From Paracoccaceae bacterium (GTDB taxonomy: Bacteria > Pseudomonadota > Alphaproteobacteria > Rhodobacterales > Rhodobacteraceae), in contig JAHDDY010000002.1 of the NCBI GenBank assembly GCA_020629115.1, positions 47,420 to 95,537 of the forward strand: 48,118 nucleotides of DNA, written 5' to 3'. The notes beneath the pieces were generated by a model. It searched no databases, was not told where the DNA came from, and worked only from the letters and a program-made list of their open reading frames with translations. Shown here in pieces: positions 19,413-30,345 of the stretch. Numbering within the stretch: the stretch's first letter is position 1; every line of letters starts with the position of its first letter. A program made the position numbers and the translations under genes.

Positions 19413-21191
19413 CTAATCGTCCCCCGCCTGCCCCAGCACCGTCGCGCGCCGGGCCTTGGCGACCGGGCTGACGCAATGGACCGTCTTCTCCCAGAACTGC
19501 GGACGGGTGGGCACCTGCCACAGCGCCCGCAGCGCCGCGACCCCGCCCATCATCCAGTAGGGCAGCAGCAGCGGCGCACCCAGCGCCATCCGCCAGCCGA
19601 ACCGCCGCCGCCCCGCGACGAAGGCCGCCCCGATCAGCATCGCCTGCCCCGCCAGCAGGACCGCCGCGACCCCGCCCGTCGCCGGATGATCCAGCGCCGC
19701 GGGCCACGCCGCCATCCCCGCGGCCAGCGCGACGATACCGGAGAGAACGAGGACGGGTTGCAGCAGGAACGAGAGAAACCCGTCCAGCAGCAGGATGTTG
19801 ATGGCGACCATCGGCATGATGCCCAGTTCCTGCGCGAGCCGCCGGGGGGCGCGCATGTGCACGGCCCAGGTGAGCATGAACCCCTTGATCCAGCGCGACC
19901 GCTGGCGAATCCAGGCCGGCACGCTTCCCGTCGCCTCCTCCAGGGTGGTCGAATCGAAGACCACCGCACGCTTGCCCGCCCGGGCCAGCCGCAGACCCAG
20001 ATCCGCATCCTCCGTCACATTGTAGGGGTCCCACGCGCCCAGGGTTCGCAGCGCATCGGTGCGAAAGTAGAGCGACGTACCCCCGAGCGGGATGGGCCAG
20101 CGCGTGCGGCTCATGCCGGTCAGCAGCATGTCGAACCACAGGGCGTATTCCATGGCGACGCAGCGGGTCAGCAGGTTGTCCTGCGGGTTGTAGTAGCTGA
20201 GCCGCGCCTGCGCGCAGACCACGTCCGGCTCCGCCGCCTCCAGCGTGGCCACCGCCTTCGACACCTGATCCGGGGCGGGGGCGTCCTCCGCGTCGAAGAT
20301 GCCGACGATCTCGCCCCGGGCGAAGGGCAGGGCGACGTTCATGCTCTTGGGCTTCGTGCGCGGCGCACTCGGCGGGACGACGAGGCAGTCGATGTGGCTC
20401 CTCGCCGTCAGGCGCCGCGCCTCCGCGACGGTCTCGGCGTCGTCCTCTTCGAGCAGGATCTTGATGTCGAGCGCGCGTACCGGATAATCGAAGGCCGTCA
20501 GGGCGTCCACCAGGGCGGGCAGGCTGTCGGCCTCGCGGTAGACGGGCACGAGGATCGACACCACCGGCGTCGTCCGCCTCGGGGGCGTCTGGTCCTCCCG
20601 CCGCCGGCTGGCGCGGACGATCAGGATGGCGCGCAGCGCGGTCGTGGCGAGGAGATAGGGTACGAAGACGATCCAGAGCGTCGCGAGGGTCGTCACGGGG
20701 GCCATCGCCAGGCACGAGACGAAGGCAAGTAAAGTTGCAAGTAATACAAATTTCATCCATGACGGGAATCCGGTCGCCACGGACATGTCCGGCGCATCGT
20801 CCCGCAGGGCATCCGTCGCCTGCCTCGTCAGCGGTGCCGCGTAGCGCCGGACGAGGGCGTCCAGGATATCGCTCCGGGATGCGAGCGTCACGGATACCGG
20901 CCCCGTCCGGTTGCGCAACGCCTTCACGACCCTGAGCGCATCCGCGTAAGTGCTTGCCGCCAGAACGAGAACGCCGTTGCGCCGAGCATAGGGAATGACG
21001 GTGTGGCGACACAGGATGGTCTGCCAGTCATCGGGCGACAGGGCGAGGTCCGGCTCGAACGGCGTGACGCGGGGCGGTACGGCCCGCGCGTCGGAGAACA
21101 GCGGTACGGTATCGTCGGACGACGCCCGAAGGATCGCCCCCCGCACGGGAACGCTCTTTTCGGTTGTATCGTCTTCGGGTGTCGTAACCAT
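19413..21191 (-). CDS. Family 2 membrane glycosyltransferase with N-terminal GspE_N/MshEN-like domain
   Basis: A 592-residue processive-type glycosyltransferase. An N-terminal cytosolic domain (about 45-125; ...[52 protein letters not shown]) resembles the GspE_N/MshEN fold. Two membrane segments follow (about 145-190). The GT2 catalytic domain has the FDAEDAP acidic motif, [18 protein letters not shown] and QRSRW, the QxxRW hallmark of polysaccharide synthases. Several C-terminal membrane segments complete it. It probably makes an exopolysaccharide or adhesive glycan. MshEN domains bind c-di-GMP in other proteins; whether this one does is inference. It lies downstream of carA and upstream of rimO on the same strand. 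Confidence 0.88.
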   Translation of the reverse strand: MVTTPEDDTTEKSVPVRGAILRASSDDTVPLFSDARAVPPRVTPFEPDLALSPDDWQTILCRHTVIPYARRNGVLVLAASTYADALRVVKALRNRTGPVSVTLASRSDILDALVRRYAAPLTRQATDALRDDAPDMSVATGFPSWMKFVLLATLLAFVSCLAMAPVTTLATLWIVFVPYLLATTALRAILIVRASRRREDQTPPRRTTPVVSILVPVYREADSLPALVDALTAFDYPVRALDIKILLEEDDAETVAEARRLTARSHIDCLVVPPSAPRTKPKSMNVALPFARGEIVGIFDAEDAPAPDQVSKAVATLEAAEPDVVCAQARLSYYNPQDNLLTRCVAMEYALWFDMLLTGMSRTRWPIPLGGTSLYFRTDALRTLGAWDPYNVTEDADLGLRLARAGKRAVVFDSTTLEEATGSVPAWIRQRSRWIKGFMLTWAVHMRAPRRLAQELGIMPMVAINILLLDGFLSFLLQPVLVLSGIVALAAGMAAWPAALDHPATGGVAAVLLAGQAMLIGAAFVAGRRRFGWRMALGAPLLLPYWMMGGVAALRALWQVPTRPQFWEKTVHCVSPVAKARRATVLGQAGDD

Positions 21192-21279
21192 CCGGCAACC
21201 GGAAGGCGAGGCGACGGGGAAGTCAATCGGGGTAATTCGGAAGAATACAACTCAGGATAGGGAGAGTTCTAGTCGCCCG

Positions 21280-22476
21280 TTACTTTCCCTCCGATTTCAC
21301 CCGTTCGATGTTCCTGGCGAAGCGTTCGAACAGGTAGAAACTGTCCTTCGGACCGGGGCTGGCTTCGGGGTGGTACTGCACCGAGAAGAGCGGGCGATTC
21401 GCATCGCGGAGACCGCAGTTGGAGCCGTCGAACAGCGAGACATGCGTCTGGACCACCGTCTCGGGCAGCGAGTCCTCGTCCACGGTGAAGCCGTGGTTCA
21501 TCGAGGTGATCTCGACCTTGCCGGTCTCGTTGTCGCGGACGGGATGGTTCGCGCCGTGATGGCCGAACTTCATCTTCTTCGTCCGCCCGCCCAGCGCCGT
21601 GGCGAGGAGCTGATGCCCGAGGCAGACGCCGAAGACGGGCAGGTCCGCGTCGATCAGCGCGCGGATGGTCGGGACCGCGTGGTCGCCCGTCGCCGCCGGA
21701 TCGCCGGGACCGTTGGTCAGGAAGATGCCGTCGGGCCGCAGGGCGAGGATATCCTCGGCGCTCGTCCTGGCGGGTACGACCGTCACGTCGCATCCCGCAT
21801 CGGTCAGGCAGCGCAGGATGTTGCGCTTCGCGCCGTAGTCGATGGCGACCACCCGGTGCCGCGTCTCGGGGTCCGGCGCATAGCCGCCGGGCCAGGACCA
21901 GCGGCCCGCCTCCCACGCGTAGGGGGCGTCGCAGGTCACCTCGGCGGCGAGGTCCGCATCCTCGATCCCGTTCCACCCCCGCGCCATCGCTATCAGCGCA
22001 TCGGCGTCGATATCGCCCGCCGGATCGTGGCACAGCGCCGCGTGGGGCATACCGGCGTCGCGGATGAGGCGGGTCAGGCGGCGGGTGTCGATGCCCGCGA
22101 TGCCGATGCGTCCGATCTCCGCCAGCCAGTCGCTCAGCGGCCCCATCGCGCGCCAGCTCGACGGATCGGTCGGGTCCATCCGCGTCACCATGCCCAGCGC
22201 CACCGGCGCGCCGGTCTCCATGTCCTCGCCGTTCACGCCGGTATTGCCGATATGCGGGAAGGTGAAGGCGACGATCTGGTCGGCGTAGGAGGGGTCGGTC
22301 ATCACCTCCTGATAGCCGGTCATCGCCGTGTTGAAGCACAGCTCGCCGACCGTGCGCCCCGTCGCGCCGAAGCCGCGCCCCCAGAAGACCTGCCCGTCGG
22401 CGAGGGCGAGGCAGGCGGTGGGCGTCTCCTTCTCGCGCAGGAAGGCGGGCGTCGCGGCGGGGGAGGCGGCGGACAT
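21280..22476 (-). CDS. carA: Carbamoyl-phosphate synthase small subunit
   Basis: The glutaminase subunit that supplies ammonia to CarB for carbamoyl phosphate (arginine and pyrimidine synthesis). It has 398 residues. The N-terminal CPSase_sm_chain domain has GRGFGATGRTVGELCFNTAMTG-type sequence (GYQEVMTDPSYADQ). The class I amidotransferase domain has nucleophile Cys285 in FGVCLGHQLL and the His-Glu pair in YHPEASPGP. The start at 22476 gives the normal length; the longer frame includes the divergent promoter region. It is divergent from yqeY. carB is not in the window. Confidence 0.96.
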   Translation of the reverse strand: MSAASPAATPAFLREKETPTACLALADGQVFWGRGFGATGRTVGELCFNTAMTGYQEVMTDPSYADQIVAFTFPHIGNTGVNGEDMETGAPVALGMVTRMDPTDPSSWRAMGPLSDWLAEIGRIGIAGIDTRRLTRLIRDAGMPHAALCHDPAGDIDADALIAMARGWNGIEDADLAAEVTCDAPYAWEAGRWSWPGGYAPDPETRHRVVAIDYGAKRNILRCLTDAGCDVTVVPARTSAEDILALRPDGIFLTNGPGDPAATGDHAVPTIRALIDADLPVFGVCLGHQLLATALGGRTKKMKFGHHGANHPVRDNETGKVEITSMNHGFTVDEDSLPETVVQTHVSLFDGSNCGLRDANRPLFSVQYHPEASPGPKDSFYLFERFARNIERVKSEGK

Positions 22477-22633
22477 CGGGCGGCTCCTTCGAAGGATCGG
22501 TCGCGGGGGTCGCGCGTTCTCTAGTCCAAGCGCGCGCGGTTTGCAAAGCCCCGGTTTCGCGCTCCCGTGCGCTTGGCGCTTCAAACCGGCGGCGAAACCC
22601 TGTAGGAGGCCCCGGAACGGGGGAGGGATCATC

Positions 22634-23095
22634 ATGCTGCGCGAGCGGATCGACGAGGATTTCAAGACGGCCATGAAGGCGCGCGACGAGGTGCGCCTGT
22701 CCACGCTGCGGCTGATCAAGGCGGCCATCACCCAGGCGGACATCGCCGGGCGCGGGGCCGAGGATGGCGGCGGCGTGGACGATGCCGCGATCATGGCCCT
22801 GCTGCAGAAGATGATCAAGCAGCGCGAGGATTCGGCGGCGCTCTACGAGAGCGGGGGCCGGGTCGAGCTGTGCGAGCGCGAGCGCGACGAGATCGCCATC
22901 ATCCGCGACTTCCTGCCCAAGCCCATGGACGACGCCGAGACGGACGCGGCGGTCGCGGCGGCTGTGGCCGGAACGGGGGCGTCCTCGCTGAAGGACATGG
23001 GCGCGGTCATGGCGCATCTGCGCGCGAACCATCTGGGCCGCATGGATTTCGGCGCGGCGGGCAAGAAGGTGAAGGCGGCGCTCTCGGGAGCGTGA
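22634..23095 (+). CDS. yqeY: GatB/YqeY domain-containing protein
   Basis: A 153-residue cytosolic protein made only of the YqeY domain ([32 protein letters not shown]..., ...[21 protein letters not shown]...VKAALSG). The same fold forms the tRNA-binding tail of GatB, but the free-standing family has no settled role. GGAGGGATCATC precedes the ATG. The carA/yqeY divergent arrangement is common in alphaproteobacteria. hisS begins 20 bases after the stop, so the two may share a transcript. Confidence 0.92.
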   Translation: MLRERIDEDFKTAMKARDEVRLSTLRLIKAAITQADIAGRGAEDGGGVDDAAIMALLQKMIKQREDSAALYESGGRVELCERERDEIAIIRDFLPKPMDDAETDAAVAAAVAGTGASSLKDMGAVMAHLRANHLGRMDFGAAGKKVKAALSGA

Positions 23096-23115
23096 CGCGG
23101 AAAGAGCGATACGAC

Positions 23116-24609
23116 ATGGCAAGGAAGACCGGCAAACCCCAGCGGCCCAAGGCACAATTGCCCCGCGGCTTCGACGATTCGTTCGGCGAGGACGTGCTGG
23201 TGCGGCAGCGGATGCTGTCCCGCATCGCGGAGGTGTACCACCTGCACGGCTTCGATCCGCTGGAGACCCCCGCCATCGAGACGGTCGAGGCGCTGGGCAA
23301 GTTCCTGCCCGACGTGGACCGGCCGATGGGCGGCGTGTTCGGCTTCCAGGACGAGGACGAATCGTGGCTGGCCCTGCGCTACGACATGACGGCCCCGCTC
23401 GCCCGGGTGGCCGCGCAGTACCGCAACGACCTGCCCTCCCCCTATCGCCGCTACGCCATGGGGCCGATCTGGCGGAACGAGAAGCCGGGGCCGGGGCGCT
23501 TCCGGCAGTTCTGGCAATGCGACGCCGATACGGTCGGCACCTCGACCGTGGCGGCGGATGCCGAGATCTGCGCGATGCTGGCCGATGCGTTGCAGGCGGC
23601 GGGGATCGCGCGCGAGGATTTCGTGATCCGCATCAACAACCGCAAGGTTCTCAACGGGATACTGGAGGAAGCGGGCATCGCGTCCGAGGAGGAGGAAGCC
23701 CAGCGCGGCATTGCGCTCCGCGCCATCGACAAGCTCGACCGGCTCGGCGAGGACGGCGTGCGTGCGCTGCTCGGGGAGGGCCGCAGGGACGAGAGCGGCG
23801 ACTTCACGAAGGGCGCGAACCTGTCCGCCGAACAGGCTGATCTCATCATGAATTTCGTTGCCGCCGAGCGCGCGGACGGGGCCGCGACCTGCGCGCGCCT
23901 GCGCGAGCTGGTCGGCGCGTCCGGGCAGGGCCGCGAAGGGGTGGATGAGCTGGAGACCATCGCGGAACTGCTGGAGGGGCAGGGCTACCGCGCGCCGCTC
24001 GCCAGGATCGACCCTTCGATCGTGCGCGGCCTCGCCTATTACACCGGCCCTGTCTACGAGGCCGAGCTGGCCTTCGAGATCGTCGACGAGAAGGGCGAGC
24101 GGCGGCAGTTCGGGTCGGTCGCGGGGGGCGGGCGCTACGATGACCTCGTGATGCGCTTCACCGGCCAGCGCACCCCGGCGACCGGCGTCTCCATCGGCGT
24201 CGACCGCCTGCTCGCCGCCCTGCGCGCGCGGGGAGGGCAGGAGGCGAAGGCGGCGCGTGGCCCCGTCGTCGTGCTCGCCCCGGAGCGGGACCGGATGGGC
24301 GACTATCAGGCCATCGTCGCGGAACTGCGCGGCGCGGGCATCCGGTCGGAAGTCTTCATGGGCGGCGGAACGAACATGGGCAAGCAGTTGAAATACGCCG
24401 ACAAGCGCCGCGCGCCCCTCGCCGTCATCGTCGGCTCGCAGGAGCGCGAGGCGGGAACGGTGCAGATCAAGGACCTCGTCCTTGGCGCGAAGCTGGCCGG
24501 CGAGATCGACTCGAATGAGGAGTGGAAGGCCCAGCCCGCCCAGCGGGAAGTGCCGCGCGGCAGGGTGCTGGCCACCGTCCGCGCGATGCTGGACCGGCCG
24601 GACGCATGA
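23116..24609 (+). CDS. hisS: Histidyl-tRNA synthetase
   Basis: A class II aminoacyl-tRNA synthetase, 497 residues. Motif 1 lies around [18 protein letters not shown]. Motif 2 is [13 protein letters not shown] with the preceding [13 protein letters not shown]. The histidine-specific motif is [12 protein letters not shown], and motif 3 is near [15 protein letters not shown]-terminal anticodon-binding domain ([22 protein letters not shown]...) is complete. The start at 23116 gives [19 protein letters not shown], typical of the alphaproteobacterial form. The stop overlaps the hisZ start. Confidence 0.96.
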   Translation: MARKTGKPQRPKAQLPRGFDDSFGEDVLVRQRMLSRIAEVYHLHGFDPLETPAIETVEALGKFLPDVDRPMGGVFGFQDEDESWLALRYDMTAPLARVAAQYRNDLPSPYRRYAMGPIWRNEKPGPGRFRQFWQCDADTVGTSTVAADAEICAMLADALQAAGIAREDFVIRINNRKVLNGILEEAGIASEEEEAQRGIALRAIDKLDRLGEDGVRALLGEGRRDESGDFTKGANLSAEQADLIMNFVAAERADGAATCARLRELVGASGQGREGVDELETIAELLEGQGYRAPLARIDPSIVRGLAYYTGPVYEAELAFEIVDEKGERRQFGSVAGGGRYDDLVMRFTGQRTPATGVSIGVDRLLAALRARGGQEAKAARGPVVVLAPERDRMGDYQAIVAELRGAGIRSEVFMGGGTNMGKQLKYADKRRAPLAVIVGSQEREAGTVQIKDLVLGAKLAGEIDSNEEWKAQPAQREVPRGRVLATVRAMLDRPDA

Positions 24610-25889
24610 TGTCGCCCGACCTCGATCCCGGCACCCGCGCCGCCCTCGACGCGCTCGACGCGACCCTGCTGGCGCGGCTCGGCGGGGCGGGGTGGGCGCA
24701 TGTGGAGCCGGGGCAGATCCTCGACGCCGAGACGCTGCTCGACCTCTACGGCGAGGACGTGCGCGGGCGGGCCTTCGTGTTCGACGGACCGTCGGGCGAC
24801 CTGTGCCTGCGCCCCGACCTGACGCTGTCCATCTGCCGGTATCACGTCACCCATGCCGCGGCGGAGGGCGAGGCGCGCTACCTCGCCGCCGGGCCGGTCT
24901 TCCGCCGTCCCACCGCGTCCTTCGACGGCGCCGGAAAGCCGTCACACCCGGGCTTGACCCGGGTATCCGGCGGCGCGGAACCATGGACCCCCGGGTCAGG
25001 CCCGGGGGTGACGAGAGAGCCGGTTCAGGCTGGGCAGTTCCGGCAGATCGGCTGCGAGTGGTTCGGCGGGGCGGACGCGGCGGCCATCGACGCGGATATC
25101 TTCGCGCGGACGCAAGGGGCGCTGCTGGAGGCGGGCTGCACCGTCGAGGTGACGACCGGGGATCTGGGCATCCTCTTCTCCCTCATCGACGCGGCCCCCA
25201 TCCCCGACCGCTGGCGGGCGCGACTAAAGCGCCATGTCTGGCGGCCCCATCGGTTCAGGGCGCTGTTGCACGAACTGTCCGAGGGGCGCGCGGACGAGGC
25301 GGGGCGGCTGGCCTTCCTGAAGGCGCTCGGCGGCCTCGCGCCGGAGCAGGCGCGCGGGGCGGTGGCGCACATGCTCGACCTGTCGGGCACGGTGCATGTG
25401 GGCCTGCGCACCCATGACGAGATTTCCGAACGGTTCCTGGAACAGGCCGAGGACGCCCAGGCCCACCCCCTCCCGTGCGAGATCGTGGCCGCCATCGAGG
25501 CGGCGGCGGCGCTGAAGGCGCCCTGCGCCGACGCGCTGGAGAGCCTGCACGCCATCGCCCGCGAAACGGGCCTCGCCCTCGGCCCGGCGCTGTCGCGGTT
25601 CGAGGCGCGCATGGCGGCGCTGGAGCGGCAGGGGATCGACGCGGCGATGCTGCCCTTCGACGGGGATTTCGGGCGCAACCTCGAATACTACGACGGATTC
25701 GTCTTCGAGATCCTCGACCGCGACACCGCCGCAGGGGGAGACCGCCGGGCGGCCCAGCTCGCCGGGGGCGGGCGCTACGATTCGGTCCTGCCCGCCGCCG
25801 CGCGGGCGTTCGGCGCGGCGGAATGCGCCGCGCGAGGGGCCGTCGGCGCGGCGCTGCGACCGGAGGCGATCCTGTCGACCAGGCGATAA
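24606..25889 (+). CDS. hisZ: ATP phosphoribosyltransferase regulatory subunit HisZ with in-frame palindromic insertion
   Basis: The HisS-like regulatory partner of short HisG, which catalyses the first step of histidine synthesis. It has 427 residues. The catalytic-core fold is retained ([45 protein letters not shown]-like [10 protein letters not shown]). Between [13 protein letters not shown] and QFRQIG, about residues 111-137 are encoded by the two-hairpin repeat at 24940-25013. Homologues normally pass from the first segment to the second through a short loop, so this is an in-frame insert in a surface loop and the gene stays open. The ATG overlaps the hisS stop (a second ATG follows at 24609). 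hisG does not follow, unlike many relatives. Confidence 0.93.
   Translation: MMSPDLDPGTRAALDALDATLLARLGGAGWAHVEPGQILDAETLLDLYGEDVRGRAFVFDGPSGDLCLRPDLTLSICRYHVTHAAAEGEARYLAAGPVFRRPTASFDGAGKPSHPGLTRVSGGAEPWTPGSGPGVTREPVQAGQFRQIGCEWFGGADAAAIDADIFARTQGALLEAGCTVEVTTGDLGILFSLIDAAPIPDRWRARLKRHVWRPHRFRALLHELSEGRADEAGRLAFLKALGGLAPEQARGAVAHMLDLSGTVHVGLRTHDEISERFLEQAEDAQAHPLPCEIVAAIEAAAALKAPCADALESLHAIARETGLALGPALSRFEARMAALERQGIDAAMLPFDGDFGRNLEYYDGFVFEILDRDTAAGGDRRAAQLAGGGRYDSVLPAAARAFGAAECAARGAVGAALRPEAILSTRR
24940..25013. repeat. Two-module palindromic element inserted within hisZ
   Basis: The left module has flank CGTC (24940-24943), arms ACACCCGGG and CCCGGGTAT around loop CTTGA, with one mismatched pair. 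The right module has flank ATGG (24983-24986), perfect 9-bp arms 24987-24995 and 25001-25009 around loop TCAGG, and flank GACG (25010-25013). The two modules are inverted to each other. The element is translated without a stop into a Pro/Gly/Ser/Thr-rich peptide. Confidence 0.9.
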
Positions 25890-25958
25890 GTCGCCCGGTT
25901 TCGCATTCTCTTAACGTCGGCTGCTTACGCTGTAGAGGCCGCACAGGAGGGGAGCGGG

Positions 25959-26894
25959 ATGATCATATCGGAATTGCTGTCCCAGAAGGCATCGAACGAG
26001 ATCATGACGATTTCGGCGGATGCCGACCTGATGGACGTGGCGCGGATGCTGGAGTCCCACAATATCGGTGCCCTGATCGTCCAGGAGGAGGGAGGCGACG
26101 CGGACGTCATCCTCGGCGTCATCTCGGAACGCGATATCGTGCGCCGGTTCGTCGCCGCTCCCGCTACCGTCACGCGCCTTCGCGTCCGCGACGTCATGAG
26201 CCGCGACGTGATCGGCTGCGATGCCAGCGACGATTTGGTCGACACCCTCGACACGATGAACAAGCGCGGCATCCGCCACGTACCCGTCTTCGACGAAGGG
26301 CAGCTCGTCTCGATCCTGAGCATCCGGGACTTCAACATGGCCTATCGGCGGCTTCAGCAGTTCGCCCTCACCGATTACATGACCGGACTGGCCAACCGCC
26401 GCCACTTCATGGATTTGCTGGAACAGGAGATCAACCGGCGCGCCCGCTTCGGCACGCCGCTCTCGATCATCATGGTGGACATCGACCGATTCAAGTCGAT
26501 CAACGACACCCACGGCCATGCCGTCGGCGACCGCGTCATCTGCGCCCTCGGGGACCTGATGAAGGCGCATTGCCGCATCTACGACGTGGTCGGACGGCTG
26601 GGCGGCGAGGAATACGCGATCCTGTGTCCCAACACGCGCCTCGCCGGAGCCGAGGTCGTGTGCGGGCGCCTGATCGACGCCACGCGCCGTCACCGCATCG
26701 CGCTGAACCCGGGCGAGTTGCGCTTCACGGCGAGCTTCGGCATCTACGAGACGCTCGCGGAGGGCGAGAACGCCGAGTCCATGCTCGCCCGTGTCGACGA
26801 GTTGCTCTACCGCGCGAAGGAGGGCGGGCGCGACCGCCTCGTCTCCAGCGACAGCGACGATTCCGCCGTCGCCTGCGAGATCTTCGCCGCCTGA
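25959..26894 (+). CDS. CBS-pair diguanylate cyclase (CBS-CBS-GGDEF)
   Basis: A 311-residue cytosolic protein. Two CBS motifs (about 12-65 and 78-130; GVISERDIVRRFV and ...IRHVPVFDEGQLVSILSIRDF) form a nucleotide-binding Bateman module. A short linker (YRRLQQFALTDYMTGLANRRH) leads to a GGDEF domain. The active site is G215-G-E-E-Y219 and the inhibitory I-site is R206-I-Y-D209 at the canonical spacing, so it should make c-di-GMP with product feedback. CBS modules usually bind adenine nucleotides, so the cyclase may report energy state; this is inference. GGAGGGGAGCGGG precedes the ATG. It is probably independent of hisZ (69-base gap). Confidence 0.92.
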   Translation: MIISELLSQKASNEIMTISADADLMDVARMLESHNIGALIVQEEGGDADVILGVISERDIVRRFVAAPATVTRLRVRDVMSRDVIGCDASDDLVDTLDTMNKRGIRHVPVFDEGQLVSILSIRDFNMAYRRLQQFALTDYMTGLANRRHFMDLLEQEINRRARFGTPLSIIMVDIDRFKSINDTHGHAVGDRVICALGDLMKAHCRIYDVVGRLGGEEYAILCPNTRLAGAEVVCGRLIDATRRHRIALNPGELRFTASFGIYETLAEGENAESMLARVDELLYRAKEGGRDRLVSSDSDDSAVACEIFAA

Positions 26895-26993
26895 CGGGGC
26901 GAAAACGCACCGCCGTGCACGTGGCGGGTGACAAGCGCGCCGACAGGCCGTATTTTCCCCGCCAGGGCAAACAGAGCAGAGAGGCGGCCAACG

Positions 26994-28763
26994 ATGCCGC
27001 AGGGAAATCCGAAGGATGATCCCAGACGCGCCGGCGGCCTACCCCGCCGCGCCGTCTCGCGATTGCGCGACGGGTGGAAGACGACCGTCACCCGGCGCAT
27101 GGTCCGGCGTGGGCGCGTGCCGGACAGTTTCTCCTTCAAGCCGCGGGGCCTGAACGTCGGCTCCCCCGAGACCGCCGCCGCGCTCCTGCGCGGGCAGTTC
27201 GCGCTCGCGGGGGCATCGGCGCGGATCGAGCGGGGCGACCCCTGGCGGGTCGACGCGCCCTCGACCGCCTGGGCCGAGGCGCTGCACGGCTTCGGCTGGC
27301 TCGATCACTTCCGCGCCAGCGACGGCGAGGCCGCCCGCAAGGCCGCGCGCAAGACGACGGACGCATGGCTGCACCGGCACGGCGAGAGCGGGGGGCTGCC
27401 CTGGCATCCGCCCGTGGTCGGCGACCGGGCGGTCGCCTGGTGCATGAATGCCAGCCTCCTGACCGAGAATGCCGAGCTTGTCTATCGCAGCGACTTCTTC
27501 CGATCCCTCGCCGCTCAGGCGCGTTACCTGCGCCGGACCGGCCCGGCGGAAGCGCTGCCCCGCGACCGGCTGCGCGCCGCGCTGGGCCTCGCCTATGTCG
27601 GGCTGTGCGTCGCGGGGGAGGGGGAGCTGCTCGCCCCGGGGATGGAGGCGGTATCGGCGGCGGCCAGGGCGGCCCTCGACGACGACGGCCATGCGCGCAG
27701 CCGCAACCCGTCCGACCTGCTCGCCATCCTGCGATCCCTCGTGCAGTTGCGCGAGGATCTGAAGGCGGCGGGCGAGGGGGCGACGGCGGGCAGGCTGACC
27801 CCCTTCATCGAGCGCATGGCTCCGGCCCTGCGCGGCCTGCGCCTCGGTACGGGGGGAGGGCTGGCGATGTTCCATGGCGGGCGGGAGGAGGGCGCGGACG
27901 CGCTGGACCTCGCCCTCGTCGAATCCGGCGACCGGCAGCCGCCTTCCGAGGTGCCGGACGAGGGCGGCTACCTGCGACTCGCCGCCGGGGGCATCTCGGC
28001 GGTGCTCGATGCGGGCGCTCCGGCGGAGGGACCGTACGCCCTCTACGCTCACGCCGCCCCGCTCGCCCTGAGCTTCGCGTCGGGCGACCGGCCCATCGTG
28101 GTCAACTGCGGCTCCGGCGTGCATCTGGGCGCGGAATGGGAGGGGCCGTGCCGGGCTTCGGCGGCCCATTCCACCCTGACGGTCGCGGAGCGCTCTCCCT
28201 GCGAGTTCGAGGACCGGGCCGGCGCGCGCTATCGCCGTCTCGGCCGCTGCGCGCGCATCGTGGACGTGCAGAGTCAGCGCGACGACAGCGGCATCTGGGC
28301 GCTCGCCGCCCATGACGGCTACGCCGCGCGCCACGGCCTCATCCACTACCGCCGCCTGTTCCTCGACGCGGACGGGGGCGACCTGCGCGGCGAGGATACG
28401 CTGACCCTCTCGAAGGGCGGCGCGCGAGTGCTGGAGCGTTCCCGCGCGCGCCGGAAAAGCCCCGACGGCCCCCATTTCGCCATCCGCTTCCACCTGCACC
28501 CCGACGTCGCGGTCGCCATCGAGGACGGCAAGGCCCGGCTCACGCTCGCCTCGGGCGAGACGTGGCAGATGATCCAGTCGGGCGGCAAGCTGGTGGTCGA
28601 GGATAGCGTCTACATCCCCGGCCCCGTTCCGCCCATCGCCTGCAAGCAGATCGTGATCGAGGCCTCCCTGCGCGATACCGAGGGACAGGTGCGCTGGGCC
28701 TTGAAGCGCATGGGCGGCCCCGCCATCGCCGTCGACGACCCCATGGAGACCGATTCCGAATGA
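26994..28763 (+). CDS. Heparinase II/III family protein
   Basis: A 589-residue protein with an N-terminal (alpha/alpha) toroid-like helical region and a C-terminal Heparinase_II_III domain. Recognisable are [66 protein letters not shown] with the SAAHSTLTV motif, and [19 protein letters not shown]. No signal peptide is evident, unlike secreted polysaccharide lyases. The same gene sits directly before purH in many alphaproteobacteria, including Rhizobiales and Rhodobacterales, so its true substrate may be cellular. I chose the ATG at 26994, with GAGG upstream. The TGA overlaps the purH ATG. Confidence 0.88.
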   Translation: MPQGNPKDDPRRAGGLPRRAVSRLRDGWKTTVTRRMVRRGRVPDSFSFKPRGLNVGSPETAAALLRGQFALAGASARIERGDPWRVDAPSTAWAEALHGFGWLDHFRASDGEAARKAARKTTDAWLHRHGESGGLPWHPPVVGDRAVAWCMNASLLTENAELVYRSDFFRSLAAQARYLRRTGPAEALPRDRLRAALGLAYVGLCVAGEGELLAPGMEAVSAAARAALDDDGHARSRNPSDLLAILRSLVQLREDLKAAGEGATAGRLTPFIERMAPALRGLRLGTGGGLAMFHGGREEGADALDLALVESGDRQPPSEVPDEGGYLRLAAGGISAVLDAGAPAEGPYALYAHAAPLALSFASGDRPIVVNCGSGVHLGAEWEGPCRASAAHSTLTVAERSPCEFEDRAGARYRRLGRCARIVDVQSQRDDSGIWALAAHDGYAARHGLIHYRRLFLDADGGDLRGEDTLTLSKGGARVLERSRARRKSPDGPHFAIRFHLHPDVAVAIEDGKARLTLASGETWQMIQSGGKLVVEDSVYIPGPVPPIACKQIVIEASLRDTEGQVRWALKRMGGPAIAVDDPMETDSE

Positions 28764-30340
28764 CCCGAACCCCCGTGCGCCGCGCGCTCCTGTCGGTCTC
28801 CGACAAGGACGGCCTGACCGATTTCGCCCGCGCGCTCCATGACCGCGGCGTCGAGCTGGTCTCCACCGGCGGCACCGCCCGCGCCATCGCCGCGGCGGGC
28901 CTGCCCGTGCGCGACGTGGCCGAGCTGACCGGCTATCCGGAGATGATGGATGGGCGGGTCAAGACGCTGCACCCGGCGGTGCATGGCGGTCTCCTCGCCC
29001 TGCGGGGCGAGCCATCCCACGCGGCGGCGATGGAGGAGCATGGCATCGCGCCCATCGACCTGCTGGTCGTCACGCTCTACCCGTTCGAGGAGACGCTGGC
29101 GAAGGGGGGCGATTTTGGCGACTGCGTCGAGAATATCGACATCGGCGGCCCGGCGATGATCCGGGCGGGGGCGAAGAACTGGCAGCATACGGCGGTCGTG
29201 GTCGATACCGACGACTATGCCGACGTGCTGGAGGCCGTCGCGGCGGGGGGCTTCGACGCGGACGGGCGCAAGGCGCTGGCCGCGCGGGCCTATGCGCGCA
29301 CGGCGGCCTACGATGCCGCCATCTCCGACTGGTATGCCGGGCAGGTGGGCGATGCCACGCCCCGGCGCGTCGCCCGGGCCGGCACCCTGCGCCAGTCCCT
29401 GCGCTACGGCGAGAACCCGCACCAGGCGGCGGCCTTCTACACCACCGGCGACGCGCGCCCCGGCGTCGCCACCGCGACCCTCGTGCAGGGCAAGGCGCTG
29501 AGCTACAACAACATCAACGACGCCGATGCCGCCTTCGAGCTGGTCTCCGAGTTCGATGCGGGCGCGGGGCCGACCTGCGCCATCGTCAAGCACGCCAACC
29601 CCTGCGGCGTCGCCACGCGCGGCTCGCTGGCGGAGGCGTATCGCCACGCCTACCGCACCGATACCACCAGCGCCTTCGGCGGCATCGTCGCCCTGAACGG
29701 CACGCTGGACGGGGAGACGGCGGAGGAGGTCGTGAAGATCTTTACCGAGGTCGTCATCGCCCCCGATGCCGACGCGGACGCCCGCGCGGTCTTCGCGGGC
29801 AGGAAGAACCTGCGCCTGATGCTGACGGGCGGCCTCGCCGATCCCGGCGCGGGCGGGCGCGTGCTGCGTCCCGTGGCGGGGGGGCTGCTGGTGCAGGACC
29901 GCGATTCGGGGCGCATCGGGGCGGACGACCTGCGCTGCGTGACGAAGCGCGCCCCGACCGAGGGCGAGATGGCGGACCTGCTGTTCGCGTGGCGCGTGGC
30001 GAAACACGTCAAATCCAACGCCATCGTCTACGCGAAGGACCGCGCGACGGTGGGCATCGGGGCCGGACAGATGAGCCGCGTCGACAGCACCCGCATCGCC
30101 GCGCGCAAGGCGGACGACATCCGGGAGGCCGAAGGGCTGGACGCCTCGCCCGCGCGCGGGTCGGTCGTGGCGTCGGATGCGTTCTTCCCCTTCTCCGACG
30201 GCCTGCTGACGGCGGCGGAGGCCGGGGCGACGGCGGTGATCCAGCCGGGCGGGTCGATGCGCGACGAGGAGGTCGTCGCCGCCGCCGACGAGGCGGGGTT
30301 GGCGATGGTCTTCACCGGCATGCGCCATTTCCGGCACTGA
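28760..30340 (+). CDS. purH: Bifunctional AICAR formyltransferase / IMP cyclohydrolase
   Basis: Catalyses the last two steps of IMP synthesis. It has 526 residues. The N-terminal MGS-like cyclohydrolase domain begins [20 protein letters not shown] and contains [16 protein letters not shown] and [14 protein letters not shown]. The AICAR formyltransferase domain has [14 protein letters not shown], the [13 protein letters not shown] motif with the catalytic Lys-His, [26 protein letters not shown] and the C-terminal [11 protein letters not shown]. Translation is coupled to the heparinase-like gene by ATGA. A PaiB-like gene follows 5 bases downstream. Confidence 0.97.
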   Translation: MTRTPVRRALLSVSDKDGLTDFARALHDRGVELVSTGGTARAIAAAGLPVRDVAELTGYPEMMDGRVKTLHPAVHGGLLALRGEPSHAAAMEEHGIAPIDLLVVTLYPFEETLAKGGDFGDCVENIDIGGPAMIRAGAKNWQHTAVVVDTDDYADVLEAVAAGGFDADGRKALAARAYARTAAYDAAISDWYAGQVGDATPRRVARAGTLRQSLRYGENPHQAAAFYTTGDARPGVATATLVQGKALSYNNINDADAAFELVSEFDAGAGPTCAIVKHANPCGVATRGSLAEAYRHAYRTDTTSAFGGIVALNGTLDGETAEEVVKIFTEVVIAPDADADARAVFAGRKNLRLMLTGGLADPGAGGRVLRPVAGGLLVQDRDSGRIGADDLRCVTKRAPTEGEMADLLFAWRVAKHVKSNAIVYAKDRATVGIGAGQMSRVDSTRIAARKADDIREAEGLDASPARGSVVASDAFFPFSDGLLTAAEAGATAVIQPGGSMRDEEVVAAADEAGLAMVFTGMRHFRH

Positions 30341-30345
30341 TCGTC

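Noticed and set aside
18010-21012. 1000-codon minus-strand frame covering rimO and the glycosyltransferase gene
   Set aside because: The rimO portion is real, but upstream of 19374 it reads the glycosyltransferase gene in the wrong frame. It is not a fusion protein.
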